Shown here piece by piece: positions 10,088-17,792 of a stretch of 64,000 bases of DNA. Source of the stretch: Clostridia bacterium (GTDB lineage Bacteria; Bacillota; Clostridia; Oscillospirales; Acutalibacteraceae); contig JAFWYB010000020.1 in the NCBI GenBank assembly GCA_017517865.1, positions 1 to 64,000 on the forward strand, read 5' to 3'. The notes under the pieces are model-generated. The model was not told the DNA's origin and did no database searches. It was given only the letters and a program-made list of their open reading frames with translations. Positions within the stretch are counted from its first letter, which is position 1, and each line of letters opens with the position of its first letter. Both the position numbers and the translations under genes were made by a program.

Positions 10088-10113
10088 CTATACAAAATAT
10101 CTATTTTGTATAG
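10088..10113. promoter_or_regulatory. Perfect 12-bp palindrome, operator-like
   Basis: CTATACAAAATA (10088-10099) and its exact complement TATTTTGTATAG (10102-10113) are separated by two bases. This length and spacing suit a dimeric DNA-binding regulator. One arm recurs exactly at 9745-9756 over the recombinase -10 box, and a weaker copy starts at 10120. The palindrome lies about 95 bases upstream of the ABC-F promoter. Confidence 0.6.
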
Positions 10114-10207
10114 TTCAAGCTATAAAAATATACAATGTGACTAAAACAGCTATTATTGCTACCCTTTCGGTATAAATATAAATTATCGTCATAAGAAAAT
10201 AAATATG

Positions 10208-10236
10208 TTGAATAAATCTGCTTTTTATGTTAAAAT
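10208..10236 (+). promoter_or_regulatory. SigA-type promoter for the ABC-F gene
   Basis: TTGAAT (10208-10213) and TAAAAT (10231-10236) are 17 bases apart, about 30 bases before the ATG. The leader is therefore short and does not hold an attenuator of the type seen upstream of antibiotic-resistance ABC-F genes. Confidence 0.65.
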
Positions 10237-10266
10237 CTTTATAATAAAATTTTAGGATGAACGATT

Positions 10267-12153
10267 ATGCAGATTAAAATACAGAACGGCATTGTAGATT
10301 TATCAGGAACACCTATATTGAAAAAAATTGATATTGAAATTAATACAGAAAGTAAAATAGGAATAGTCGGAAGAAACGGTTGCGGGAAAACCACCTTGCT
10401 AAGATTGCTTTCCGGTGAGCTGTCACTTTCAAAGGATAATCCCGATCACAATTCCCAATACATAATTTCAGGTAAACCGATAATCGGTACACTCAATCAG
10501 ATGGCTTTCAAGGATAACTCAGTAACTCTGCTTGACGAAATACGCAATGCTTACAGCGAAATACTTGTTATAAAAGAAGAAATGGATTCTCTGCAGCGTG
10601 AACTTGAAAGCAACAGCTGTCCGACTATAATAGAGCGCTATTCCCTGCTGATGGATACCTTCACCAATCTCGGCGGTTTTTATTTTGAAAAAGAATATGA
10701 AGCTGCATTAAAACGCTTTGGTTTTACTGATGAAGATAAGAAAAAACCGCTGTCAGATTTTTCCGGCGGTCAGCGTACGAAAATAGCTTTTCTTAAATTA
10801 CTGCTATCTAAGCCTGATCTGCTGCTTCTTGATGAGCCTACAAATCACCTTGATATTGATGCTGTTACCTGGCTGGAGGAGTACCTTCAAGCCTATAAAA
10901 AAGCTGTTGTAATTGTATCGCACGACCGTATGTTTCTTGATAAAACCGTAAACACAATTTACGAGATAGAACACGGTAAAACAAACAGATATGCAGGTAA
11001 TTATTCTCAGTTCGCTCAACAGAAAAAGATCATTCGTGAGTTACAGAAAAAAGCTTATGAGGAACAGCAGGAGGAAATAAAAAGACTGAATGAGCTTATT
11101 GAAAAGTTCAGATATAAAGCGAACAAAGCTGCTATGGTACAGTCAAAAATAAAATATCTCGAGAGAATGGAGCTTGTAGAGCCTCCTGAAAGCTATGATT
11201 CCAAGCAATTCCACGCAGATTTCGAACCCGACCTTAGGTCGGCTAAAGATATTCTGACTGTAAGAAATCTTGAAATCGGATACACGCATACAATTTCAAC
11301 AGTTAATCTTAATGTTGAACGGGGGCAGCACATCGGTATTATCGGCGGTAACGGTTTAGGCAAGTCTACGTTTCTTAAAACAATTGTAGGCATACTCCCC
11401 TCTCTGGGCGGAAATTTTTTAATCGGAAACAATGTTAAGATAGGCTATTTTGATCAGCAGATGGCGCAATATTCAAGCGAAAAAACCGTACTGGATGACT
11501 TTTTGGATGAATTTCCGACAGTAACTTCATTTGAAGCCAGAAGCTCCTTAGGTGCATTTCTTTTCAGCGGAGACGATGTTTATAAAACCGTAAATATGCT
11601 TTCGGGCGGAGAAAAGGTGCGACTTGCTCTTTGTAAACTTTTCAAAAAAAAGCCGAATTTTCTAATTCTTGACGAGCCTACAAACCATATGGATATAGTG
11701 GGTAAGGAAGCTCTTGAAAATATGCTTGCAGATTACAGCGGCACATTACTGTTTGTTTCACACGACAGATATTTTGTCAAAAAAGTTGCCGAACGGATTG
11801 TTGAATTTAACAGAGCTTCAGTAAATTGTTTTAATTACGGATATGACGATTATGTTGAAAGCAAATCGAAAGCAGCAGCCATTGAGAATCTAAGCATCAA
11901 AACTGAGACACCTAAGCAAAAAAAGACTTATACCACCCCTGCCAAAGAAAAGGCTAAAAGAGAAAGAGCTATTAAAAAGTGTGAAAATCTGATAGAAGAG
12001 CTGGAAACTAAGCTTGCTGAATTGAATAGCGAAATTGGCAAGCCTGAAGTTTTCAGTGACTATGTCAGACTTTCAGAGTTACAGCAAGAAATATCCGAGA
12101 CCGAGGAACAACTGCTTTCCGCAATGGAAGAATGGGAGAGTCTTTCTGAGTAA
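10267..12153 (+). CDS. ABC-F family ATPase (translation factor type)
   Basis: A 628-residue soluble protein with two ABC domains and no membrane segments. Domain 1 has Walker A GRNGCGKTT (about 35-43), signature SGGQRTK and LLLDEPTNHLD; domain 2 has GGNGLGKST, LSGGEKVRL and LILDEPTNHMD. A charged linker lies between them, and a Lys/Glu-rich coiled coil ends the protein (about 545-625), as in Uup/YdiF-type members. ABC-F proteins bind the ribosomal E site and relieve stalling; some protect against antibiotics. The short leader and the neighbours give no sign of a resistance role. The gene ends at a strong bidirectional hairpin. Confidence 0.88.
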   Translation: MQIKIQNGIVDLSGTPILKKIDIEINTESKIGIVGRNGCGKTTLLRLLSGELSLSKDNPDHNSQYIISGKPIIGTLNQMAFKDNSVTLLDEIRNAYSEILVIKEEMDSLQRELESNSCPTIIERYSLLMDTFTNLGGFYFEKEYEAALKRFGFTDEDKKKPLSDFSGGQRTKIAFLKLLLSKPDLLLLDEPTNHLDIDAVTWLEEYLQAYKKAVVIVSHDRMFLDKTVNTIYEIEHGKTNRYAGNYSQFAQQKKIIRELQKKAYEEQQEEIKRLNELIEKFRYKANKAAMVQSKIKYLERMELVEPPESYDSKQFHADFEPDLRSAKDILTVRNLEIGYTHTISTVNLNVERGQHIGIIGGNGLGKSTFLKTIVGILPSLGGNFLIGNNVKIGYFDQQMAQYSSEKTVLDDFLDEFPTVTSFEARSSLGAFLFSGDDVYKTVNMLSGGEKVRLALCKLFKKKPNFLILDEPTNHMDIVGKEALENMLADYSGTLLFVSHDRYFVKKVAERIVEFNRASVNCFNYGYDDYVESKSKAAAIENLSIKTETPKQKKTYTTPAKEKAKRERAIKKCENLIEELETKLAELNSEIGKPEVFSDYVRLSELQQEISETEEQLLSAMEEWESLSE

Positions 12154-12180
12154 AACACTCCCCTGCTGTTAATTAACGTA

Positions 12181-12211
12181 AAAAACTCACGCAAATATTG
12201 CGTGAGTTTTT
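12181..12211. terminator. Bidirectional terminator between convergent genes
   Basis: A 14-bp perfect stem (12181-12194 with 12198-12211) with a 3-base loop begins with AAAAA and ends with TTTTT. It can terminate both the plus-strand ABC-F gene and the minus-strand export-family gene that converge here. Confidence 0.9.
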
Positions 12212-12223
12212 GATTTAAATGCT

Positions 12224-12727
12224 TTAAAATCCAAATAAACCGAAAAGGCCGTAAGAAAGAATTGAAATTATAATACCGGCGCAGAAAACACCTGCCGAAA
12301 TAACCGGTAAAGCGTGCTTTATTCTGATGTCCAGCAAATCTGCTATAAGAGCGCCGGTCCATGCACCCGTACCGGGTAGAGGAATTGCAACAAAAAGGAA
12401 TAAACCCCAAAGTCTGTATTTTTTTATACTTTCCGCCTTTCTGATAGACCGTGCTTCAAGCATTGTAATTGCATTTTCTACTCTTTTGAACCTCTTAAGC
12501 ATATTAAAAATTTTTCTTATGAAAATCAGTATAAAAGGTATCGGAAGCATATTACCGACAAAGCAGATAAAAAAAGCAAGAAAAAAATTAACATCAAGAA
12601 GCTTTGCAACAATCAATCCGCCTCTGAGTTCAAGCACCGGAAGCAACGAAACAATAAATGATATCAACTCACCGGACAATTTATCCGAAAAGTTTTCAAC
12701 AAAAAATTCTGCAATAGCTTCTGTCAT
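12224..12727 (-). CDS. Small multidrug-export family membrane protein (COG2426)
   Basis: A 167-residue membrane protein with about four helices and the family blocks 'LLPVLELRGGL', 'GNMLPIPFI' and 'PLPGTGAWTGA' (PF06695). Despite the family name, transport activity has not been shown for most members. It starts 15 bases after the PPase-like/Nudix gene and is probably co-transcribed with it. Confidence 0.8.
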   Translation of the reverse strand: MTEAIAEFFVENFSDKLSGELISFIVSLLPVLELRGGLIVAKLLDVNFFLAFFICFVGNMLPIPFILIFIRKIFNMLKRFKRVENAITMLEARSIRKAESIKKYRLWGLFLFVAIPLPGTGAWTGALIADLLDIRIKHALPVISAGVFCAGIIISILSYGLFGLFGF

Positions 12728-12742
12728 AACATAACCCCAAAA

Positions 12743-13468
12743 TTAAAGTGTTGCAATAAACTTCTTTGCCTCATTAAGGATATATTTGTCATTTTCATAA
12801 TTAAGAATTTCAAGAGCATCTTCAAAGGTAAACCAACCGCACTCTTCAATTTCTTCTTCCTGAAGCTTATATTCGGTTTCTTCAGTCTGAGCAAGGAAAA
12901 TTGAGACTGATTTTTCAATCTTACCCTGAATCGTATATTCGGATTTTTTAACAAAACCGGGAATAATTTTAACATTAAGCCCTGTTTCTTCAAAGACTTC
13001 TCTTACTGCTGTATCTTCATCAGTTTCACCGGGCTCGATATGACCTTTCGGGAAACCCCAATGAGCGCTTCTTTTGTTTCTGATTAAAAGAAATTTATCC
13101 TCGTTATTTTCTTTTCTGAAAATAACAGCACCGCAGGAGCTTTCATACAGACACTCTATGCTGTAATTGTTTCTGCCCTCAGCAAACTCAATAGCTTGTT
13201 TTATGTCGTTTACAATAAACCTTGTACTTTTAGGTGCAACAACCCATGCCATTCCTCTGCAACTCTGTCTTCTGATTACAGCAATAACTCTGCCGTCAAA
13301 ATTTCTCACAGGATGATTTATACCCATAATATAGGCGCCCTGAACAGATTTTTTGTTGCTCTTAAAGCTGTCAATTATCCCGTAATTGAGCTTATATTTA
13401 AAGCCAAATCTGTTGTTGAAAGAATGCATCGGGGATGTTACACGTACCTTTACGAATTTTCCTAACAT
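12743..13468 (-). CDS. Inorganic-pyrophosphatase-like domain fused to a Nudix hydrolase
   Basis: A 241-residue protein of two parts. Residues 1-100 resemble a small PPase-like domain of Firmicutes ('NYGIIDSF', 'GAYIMGINHPVRNFDG', 'AVIRR'). Residues 108-241 are a Nudix domain with a complete box from Gly142 to Leu164 (GX5EX7REXXEEXGL). Nudix enzymes cleave nucleoside diphosphates linked to another group, and a pyrophosphatase partner could remove released PPi, but the classical metal-binding Asp cluster of PPase is not evident, so the first domain may only bind. The ATG follows GGGGATACC. Confidence 0.78.
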   Translation of the reverse strand: MLGKFVKVRVTSPMHSFNNRFGFKYKLNYGIIDSFKSNKKSVQGAYIMGINHPVRNFDGRVIAVIRRQSCRGMAWVVAPKSTRFIVNDIKQAIEFAEGRNNYSIECLYESSCGAVIFRKENNEDKFLLIRNKRSAHWGFPKGHIEPGETDEDTAVREVFEETGLNVKIIPGFVKKSEYTIQGKIEKSVSIFLAQTEETEYKLQEEEIEECGWFTFEDALEILNYENDKYILNEAKKFIATL

Positions 13469-13533
13469 TTAGGTATCCCCTTTTACAATACGCGTCAGCT
13501 GATTTTTTGCTGACACAAAGAATATATGCATAT

Positions 13534-13561
13534 ATTATACTGATTTTTTGTAACATTTCAA
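13534..13561 (-). promoter_or_regulatory. SigA-type promoter for the PPase-like/Nudix gene
   Basis: Minus-strand TTGAAA (13556-13561) and TATAAT (13534-13539) lie 16 bases apart. The resulting 5' leader of about 60 bases contains a small hairpin (GTCAGC...GCTGAC, around 13493-13514). Confidence 0.65.
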
Positions 13562-13637
13562 TAGCTTTTGATTAAAAATATGTTCAGATATAAATTAGTT
13601 AAACTTATATCAAAAATGTTAATAAATAAATATACAG

Positions 13638-13666
13638 TTGTCTTTTTAATAGGATTGTGGTATAAT
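13638..13666 (+). promoter_or_regulatory. SigA-type promoter for the HAD-HD-TetR run
   Basis: TTGTCT (13638-13643) and TATAAT (13661-13666) are 17 bases apart, about 32 bases before the HAD phosphatase ATG. It is the only good promoter upstream of the four-gene plus-strand run. Confidence 0.7.
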
Positions 13667-13698
13667 CTCAATAAAATACAGGCAACGGAATTGATGGT

Positions 13699-14532
13699 AT
13701 GAAAACATTATTTTTAACGGATCTCGACGGCACATTGCTTAACGAACGCGCCGAAATAAGTGAATTCACTAAAAAACAGCTTCAGATGATGATATCTGAT
13801 GGATTGCTGTTTTCGGTTGCAACCGCAAGAACAAATGCAACAGTACTTAATATGTTCAGTGGTGTTGGGCTTAACCTTCCGTTTATTCTTATGAATGGTG
13901 TTGTAATCTACGATCCGACTGAAAATAAGAATGTTAAAGCATATACAATTGATCACAAAGACGTAGATAAAATTATCAGTATTTATGAAAAATACAATAA
14001 ATCCCCTATGCTCTATCTGCTCAGGGACGGTTACCTTGAAATACTGTATAAATCAGTTGACAATATCCATCAGCAGCAATATATAAACGCACGCGACAAT
14101 CTGAAATTCAAACGCTTTAGAAAATACAGCGGTAAATATATACCTGAAAGCACCGATAAGATTATATATATGGTCAGCCTCGACAAAGAAGATATACTCA
14201 CTCCTATCCATAGAGAAATCGTAGCCTCAGGAAGCGTTAACTGTGCATTTTATAAGGATAACTATACCGACTGCTATTTTATGGAGAGTATGAACAACAG
14301 TGTTTCAAAGGGTATAGCCGCGCTTGAATTAAAGAAATTGTTGGGCGTAGACAGAATCGTAGCGTACGGAGACAACCTTAACGATATACCTATGTTTAAA
14401 ACTGCCGACGAGTCATATGCCGTAGCAAACGCCTGTGACGAGCTTAAAAAGATTGCAACCGGTGTAATTGACTCAAACAACAACGACGGTGTCGTTAAAC
14501 ATATATTAAACAAATTCAGCCGAGGAGAATAA
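13699..14532 (+). CDS. HAD-superfamily (Cof-type) phosphatase
   Basis: A 277-residue HAD hydrolase of the Cof/YkrA class. Motif I DLDGT has Asp8 and Asp10, motif II lies in 'SVATART', and motif IV 'GDNLNDIPMF' is near residue 217. A C2-type cap fills the middle. Such enzymes dephosphorylate sugar phosphates, flavins or nucleotides; the substrate cannot be told here. It is followed two bases later by the HD gene, which implies co-translation. Confidence 0.85.
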   Translation: MKTLFLTDLDGTLLNERAEISEFTKKQLQMMISDGLLFSVATARTNATVLNMFSGVGLNLPFILMNGVVIYDPTENKNVKAYTIDHKDVDKIISIYEKYNKSPMLYLLRDGYLEILYKSVDNIHQQQYINARDNLKFKRFRKYSGKYIPESTDKIIYMVSLDKEDILTPIHREIVASGSVNCAFYKDNYTDCYFMESMNNSVSKGIAALELKKLLGVDRIVAYGDNLNDIPMFKTADESYAVANACDELKKIATGVIDSNNNDGVVKHILNKFSRGE

Positions 14533-14534
14533 AT

Positions 14535-15089
14535 ATGAGTCAGCTGTATGAAGATTACATCAAAACATATATTGGTCTCAATCAAAATAATTCTGACGGT
14601 TTTTTTGATGTCGTAGGTGATATATATTACTCGGAAGAGGTGCAATCTCTTGCTCAATATGAGCAACACCTTGAAATCGACCGCCTGCAGCATATTACCG
14701 GCGTTGCATTTATTGCATATAAGCTAAGCAAAAAGCTCGGTCTCGATTACAAAGCCGCTGCAAGAGCTGCAACAATGCACGACCTTGTATATTACGATTG
14801 GCGCAACGGCGAAACAGGCGGTTGGCATAAAAATCACGGATACAAGCATCCGAAATATGCATGCTATAACGCCAAAGAGCTTTGCGGAAATATTTCAGAT
14901 ATAGAATACGATGCAATTTTAAGACATATGTGGCCGCTAACACTTGTCCCTCCGAAGTATAAAGAGAGCTTCATTGTAACGTTTTCCGATAAATACTGTG
15001 CCGCTAGAGAGGTTCTTTATTCCGTTAGCCACAGATATAAAAGTAAATTTCTAAGCGATGTAGAGGTACGCAAATCATGCAAGAAATAA
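14535..15089 (+). CDS. HD-domain protein
   Basis: A 184-residue protein of the HD metal-dependent phosphohydrolase superfamily. The order is an early His in 'RLQHITGVAF' (about 54), the HD pair in 'TMHDLVYYDW' (about 81), then 'HKNHGYKHP' and 'ILRHMWPL', giving a plausible metal site. The substrate is unknown. It follows GAGGAG closely and overlaps the next gene by 13 bases. Pairing with a HAD phosphatase suggests a small phosphate-metabolism unit, but that is inference. Confidence 0.75.
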   Translation: MSQLYEDYIKTYIGLNQNNSDGFFDVVGDIYYSEEVQSLAQYEQHLEIDRLQHITGVAFIAYKLSKKLGLDYKAAARAATMHDLVYYDWRNGETGGWHKNHGYKHPKYACYNAKELCGNISDIEYDAILRHMWPLTLVPPKYKESFIVTFSDKYCAAREVLYSVSHRYKSKFLSDVEVRKSCKK

Positions 15090-15925
15090 TGAAATATACT
15101 TTGCTGTTCTTTTTCTACAGCTTTAGCGGTTGGTGCCTTGAATCAACCTACTGTTCAATAGGCGAAAAAAAGCTTATTAACCGCGGCTTCCTTACAGGTC
15201 CGCTGTGCCCTATTTACGGCTCGGCAGCTATAGTTATGGCACTGCTTATATATCCTCTCAGAGAGACACCTCTTTTAGTTTTTTTGTTGGGTATTGTTGT
15301 CTGCGATATAGTTGAATATGTTACGAGCTATATGATGGAAAAGCTTTTTAACGCCCGCTGGTGGGATTACACCTATGAATTCTGCAATCTTAACGGAAGG
15401 ATATCTCTCAAGCATTCTCTGCACTGGGGTGTTGTTTCTGTTGTGTTCGTACTGATGGTGCACCCCTCGGTAGAAAATCTTTATATGAAAATACCCGTCT
15501 CTTATCTACCATTTATATTGGCAATTATACTTTTAATTTTTGCACTTGATCTGGCTAACGCCGTCAGAAAGGCAATGGACTTCAGAAAACTGCGAAATAA
15601 AATAGGCAAGATGACGGATGTACTTACCGAAAATCTTACCGCTGTAAAGAGTATTGTCGGAGATAAATATACGATAATTCAAACAGAAATGTATAAACAA
15701 AAGGACAGAATTGATGAATTTTCGCATCAGCTAAACGATGCGAAAGAACAGTTTGAGACAATTATAGATTTTAAATCAAAGAAAAATAAAATCAGCAGCC
15801 TGCCCGCCAGACTACTGAGTAACTATCCGAATCTAGAAAAAGCTGTAAACAAACAGATTGTAAAACTTCAGGACGTAATAAATGACCTGAAAGCGAACAT
15901 TTACGAGGGAGAAGAAAAGCATTAA
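15077..15925 (+). CDS. DUF1113 / putative type IV ABC permease-like membrane protein
   Basis: A 282-residue protein. The first half has about five membrane segments with the PF06541 hallmarks 'FSGWCLES', 'NRGFLTGPLCPIYG' and 'WWDYT'. The second half is soluble and helical with coiled-coil character (about 190-280). The family is often named a putative ABC-transporter permease, but no ATPase is encoded beside it. It overlaps the HD gene and lies 13 bases before the TetR regulator. Confidence 0.75.
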   Translation: MQEIMKYTLLFFFYSFSGWCLESTYCSIGEKKLINRGFLTGPLCPIYGSAAIVMALLIYPLRETPLLVFLLGIVVCDIVEYVTSYMMEKLFNARWWDYTYEFCNLNGRISLKHSLHWGVVSVVFVLMVHPSVENLYMKIPVSYLPFILAIILLIFALDLANAVRKAMDFRKLRNKIGKMTDVLTENLTAVKSIVGDKYTIIQTEMYKQKDRIDEFSHQLNDAKEQFETIIDFKSKKNKISSLPARLLSNYPNLEKAVNKQIVKLQDVINDLKANIYEGEEKH

Positions 15926-15938
15926 GGAGTGCATTAAG

Positions 15939-16553
15939 ATGAATAAATTAGATGCAAGAATTAAAAAGACCTATACACTGTTATTTGCCGGTTTTATGAA
16001 ATTACTCAAAGAAAAACCCTTTGACAACATAACGGTGTCAGAAATATGTGAGATATCAAGTGTTCACAGAGCAACTTTTTATAAGCATTTCAACGACAAA
16101 AACGAATTTCTTGCTTTTTGCATTGAATCACTTCTTGATGATATAGATATGTCTGAGCTTATGACTGACCTTTCTCCGGAAAATATCAAAAGGTCTTGCA
16201 CGGAATTCGTAAGAGTTATTTTTGAATATATAAGCAAGCACAAGTATATATTTTCTGCGGTATTTTCAAGTAATCAGTCGATCGTGTTTAATCGTCAGCT
16301 TGAAAAAATGGTTACATCGTTTTGCCTTGAAAAATTCAGCTCTGTATTGAATGGAATACCCGTATATAAGCTTGAACTGCTGTCAAACTTTTACTCAGGT
16401 GCTGTTTTGGGTGCTCTTAAGTGGTACGTTACTCAGGAAAGCGAATGTACCCTTAATGATATATATGTATTCTTTGAACACAGAATTGATGAAATCAGTC
16501 AGTACTACCGCAATCACTATATGTCCTTAACAACTGATTTTCAGTCATCGTAA
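15939..16553 (+). CDS. TetR-family transcriptional regulator
   Basis: A 204-residue protein with an N-terminal helix-turn-helix (about 25-50: 'ITVSEICEISSVHRATFYKHF') and an all-helical ligand/dimer domain resembling the DhaS-type C-terminal family. It ends the HAD-HD-DUF1113 run and may regulate it, though I see no clear operator at the promoter. Its end overlaps the convergent TtcA-like gene by 13 bases. Confidence 0.82.
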   Translation: MNKLDARIKKTYTLLFAGFMKLLKEKPFDNITVSEICEISSVHRATFYKHFNDKNEFLAFCIESLLDDIDMSELMTDLSPENIKRSCTEFVRVIFEYISKHKYIFSAVFSSNQSIVFNRQLEKMVTSFCLEKFSSVLNGIPVYKLELLSNFYSGAVLGALKWYVTQESECTLNDIYVFFEHRIDEISQYYRNHYMSLTTDFQSS

Positions 16554-17371
16554 TCGTCAAGAAAATTATATTTATAATCCCCTTTTCTGTAGCCGATTAC
16601 AGTTTCAAGGTTTACATTATGCACACTTCTGAATATATTCATTTCTATGTTGGAGTTGATTCTTCTGAAACGGGAAATCAGCTCCTTCATTTCTTTGCGT
16701 TTGGATTGCATTTCTATATCAGACTGAAAATCGGTTTCTTTTGTAAATTTGCACGCACACTGCAAAAACTCAAGTCCGTTATATCTCGCCCAAGCAATAA
16801 TATCTGCTTCTTTTACCATATAAAGCGGTCTTATAAGCTCCATACCTTCAAAATTGGTACTGTGAAGCTTCGGCATCATTGTCTTGATTTCAGCCCCGTA
16901 TAACATGCTTAAAAGCACTGTTTCTATAACGTCGTCAAAATGATGCCCCAATGCAATTTTATTGCATCCGAGAAGTTTGGCATTCTTATATAGGTGTCCC
17001 CTTCTCATTCTTGCGCACATATAGCACGGTGAGTTTTCAACATCAGCTACATAATCAAAGATGTCGGCACTTCTTATTTCGATAGGTATGTCAAGAAGTC
17101 TTGCGTTTTCAATTATACGGTTAAGATTCTCGGGTGAATATCCGGGATCAAGCACAAGATATTTTGCTTTAAAAGGAAAATCACTGTGCTTCTGCAGGTG
17201 TTGTATACACTTTGCAAGAAGCATTGAGTCTTTGCCACCGGATATGCACACAGCAATACAGTCATCCGGCTTAATCATTTCATATTCGTTTATACCGGCA
17301 ATAAACCTTTTCCATATATCTTTGCGATATTTTTTTATTATACTTCTTTCAACTTCAATATGCTTTTCCAT
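16541..17371 (-). CDS. TtcA-like tRNA 2-thiolation protein
   Basis: A 276-residue PP-loop ATPase. SGGKDS (44-49) is the pyrophosphate-binding loop, and 'CYMCARMRRG' near residue 115 plus a later 'CACK' give the Cys residues that in TtcA hold an iron-sulfur cluster. TtcA makes 2-thiocytidine-32 in tRNA; relatives act on other positions, so the exact base is not certain. It has its own ribosome-binding site AAGGTGG and follows spoVM and its hairpin. Confidence 0.78.
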   Translation of the reverse strand: MEKHIEVERSIIKKYRKDIWKRFIAGINEYEMIKPDDCIAVCISGGKDSMLLAKCIQHLQKHSDFPFKAKYLVLDPGYSPENLNRIIENARLLDIPIEIRSADIFDYVADVENSPCYMCARMRRGHLYKNAKLLGCNKIALGHHFDDVIETVLLSMLYGAEIKTMMPKLHSTNFEGMELIRPLYMVKEADIIAWARYNGLEFLQCACKFTKETDFQSDIEMQSKRKEMKELISRFRRINSNIEMNIFRSVHNVNLETVIGYRKGDYKYNFLDDYDD

Positions 17372-17388
17372 TTATACACCACCTTAAA

Positions 17389-17413
17389 ATGCAGATGGAT
17401 TATCCATCTGCAT
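17389..17413 (-). terminator. Hairpin terminator after spoVM
   Basis: A 12-bp perfect inverted repeat (ATGCAGATGGAT/ATCCATCTGCAT) around one central base lies 14 bases past the spoVM stop and is followed on the minus strand by TTTT. The TtcA-like gene begins 18 bases later, so it probably relies on read-through or on a promoter I cannot see. Confidence 0.7.
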
Positions 17414-17427
17414 CAGTTTTAAGAGCA

Positions 17428-17511
17428 TCAACTCTCATTATCTTTTATTTTGAAAATCATCTTTAAGATTCCTCTTAAAGCTTTCGGGCTTCTTACAACA
17501 ACAATTTTCAT
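17428..17511 (-). CDS. spoVM: Stage V sporulation protein M (27 residues)
   Basis: A micro-gene read directly from the sequence: ATG at 17511, stop TGA at 17428, preceded by TTGGAGGT nine bases upstream. The 27-residue product begins MKIVVVRSPKALRGIL and continues as an amphipathic helix, closely matching clostridial SpoVM. SpoVM binds the convex forespore membrane and anchors SpoIVA at the start of coat assembly. Its position after prkC-rsgA matches B. subtilis, where spoVM ends the same cluster. The match of length, start and context makes the call strong. Confidence 0.88.
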   Translation of the reverse strand: MKIVVVRSPKALRGILKMIFKIKDNES

Positions 17512-17531
17512 ATGTCACATACCTCCAAGTA

Positions 17532-17684
17532 TCATCTTTTCTGGCAGGAAATAATGCCGAGAACGACGAGCATAAACGCCATAACGAAAAGTATGAATTT
17601 ATCCGGAAAGCATAAGGAAAGTAAAAATCCTGCACCGAAAGCAGTGAAGACCAGCCCTTTCGGGTAACAACGTGGATTTGCCAT
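17532..17684 (-). CDS. 50-residue single-pass membrane protein of unknown function
   Basis: A small ORF (ATG 17684, TGA 17532) preceded by GAAGGGATG and ending 20 bases before the spoVM start. The product has a short polar N-terminus with two Cys (MANPRCYPKGLVF), then two hydrophobic stretches and a C-terminal CQKR. Spacing to spoVM and the ribosome-binding site support translation. I do not recognise a characterised family. Co-expression with spoVM would suggest a sporulation role, but that is inference. Confidence 0.6.
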   Translation of the reverse strand: MANPRCYPKGLVFTAFGAGFLLSLCFPDKFILFVMAFMLVVLGIISCQKR

Positions 17685-17730
17685 AACATCATCCCTTCAT
17701 TATAACAGCCCGAAGTGTCGAACTATTATC

Positions 17731-17754
17731 ATTATACGGGATGACAGAATATTT
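17731..17754 (-). promoter_or_regulatory. Possible promoter for the micro-ORF and spoVM
   Basis: On the minus strand, AAATATT (17748-17754) is followed by GTATAAT (17731-17737). The first element resembles a SigE -35 (ATATT), as expected for spoVM, but the spacing and -10 do not fit the SigE consensus well; TATAAT looks more vegetative with a poor -35. A second TATAAT lies closer to the gene (around 17697). I cannot choose between them. Confidence 0.35.
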
Positions 17755-17792
17755 GTGATAAAAACCGTTTATGATTTTACACAAAGCTTAAG

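Noticed and set aside
10267..12153. Antibiotic-resistance ABC-F gene
   Set aside because: No regulatory leader peptide or attenuator and no resistance neighbours; the C-terminal coiled coil fits housekeeping Uup/YdiF members.
17438..17692. An 84-codon open frame overlapping spoVM and the micro-ORF
   Set aside because: It has no suitable ribosome-binding site, an unlikely composition, and covers two better-supported micro-genes in another frame.
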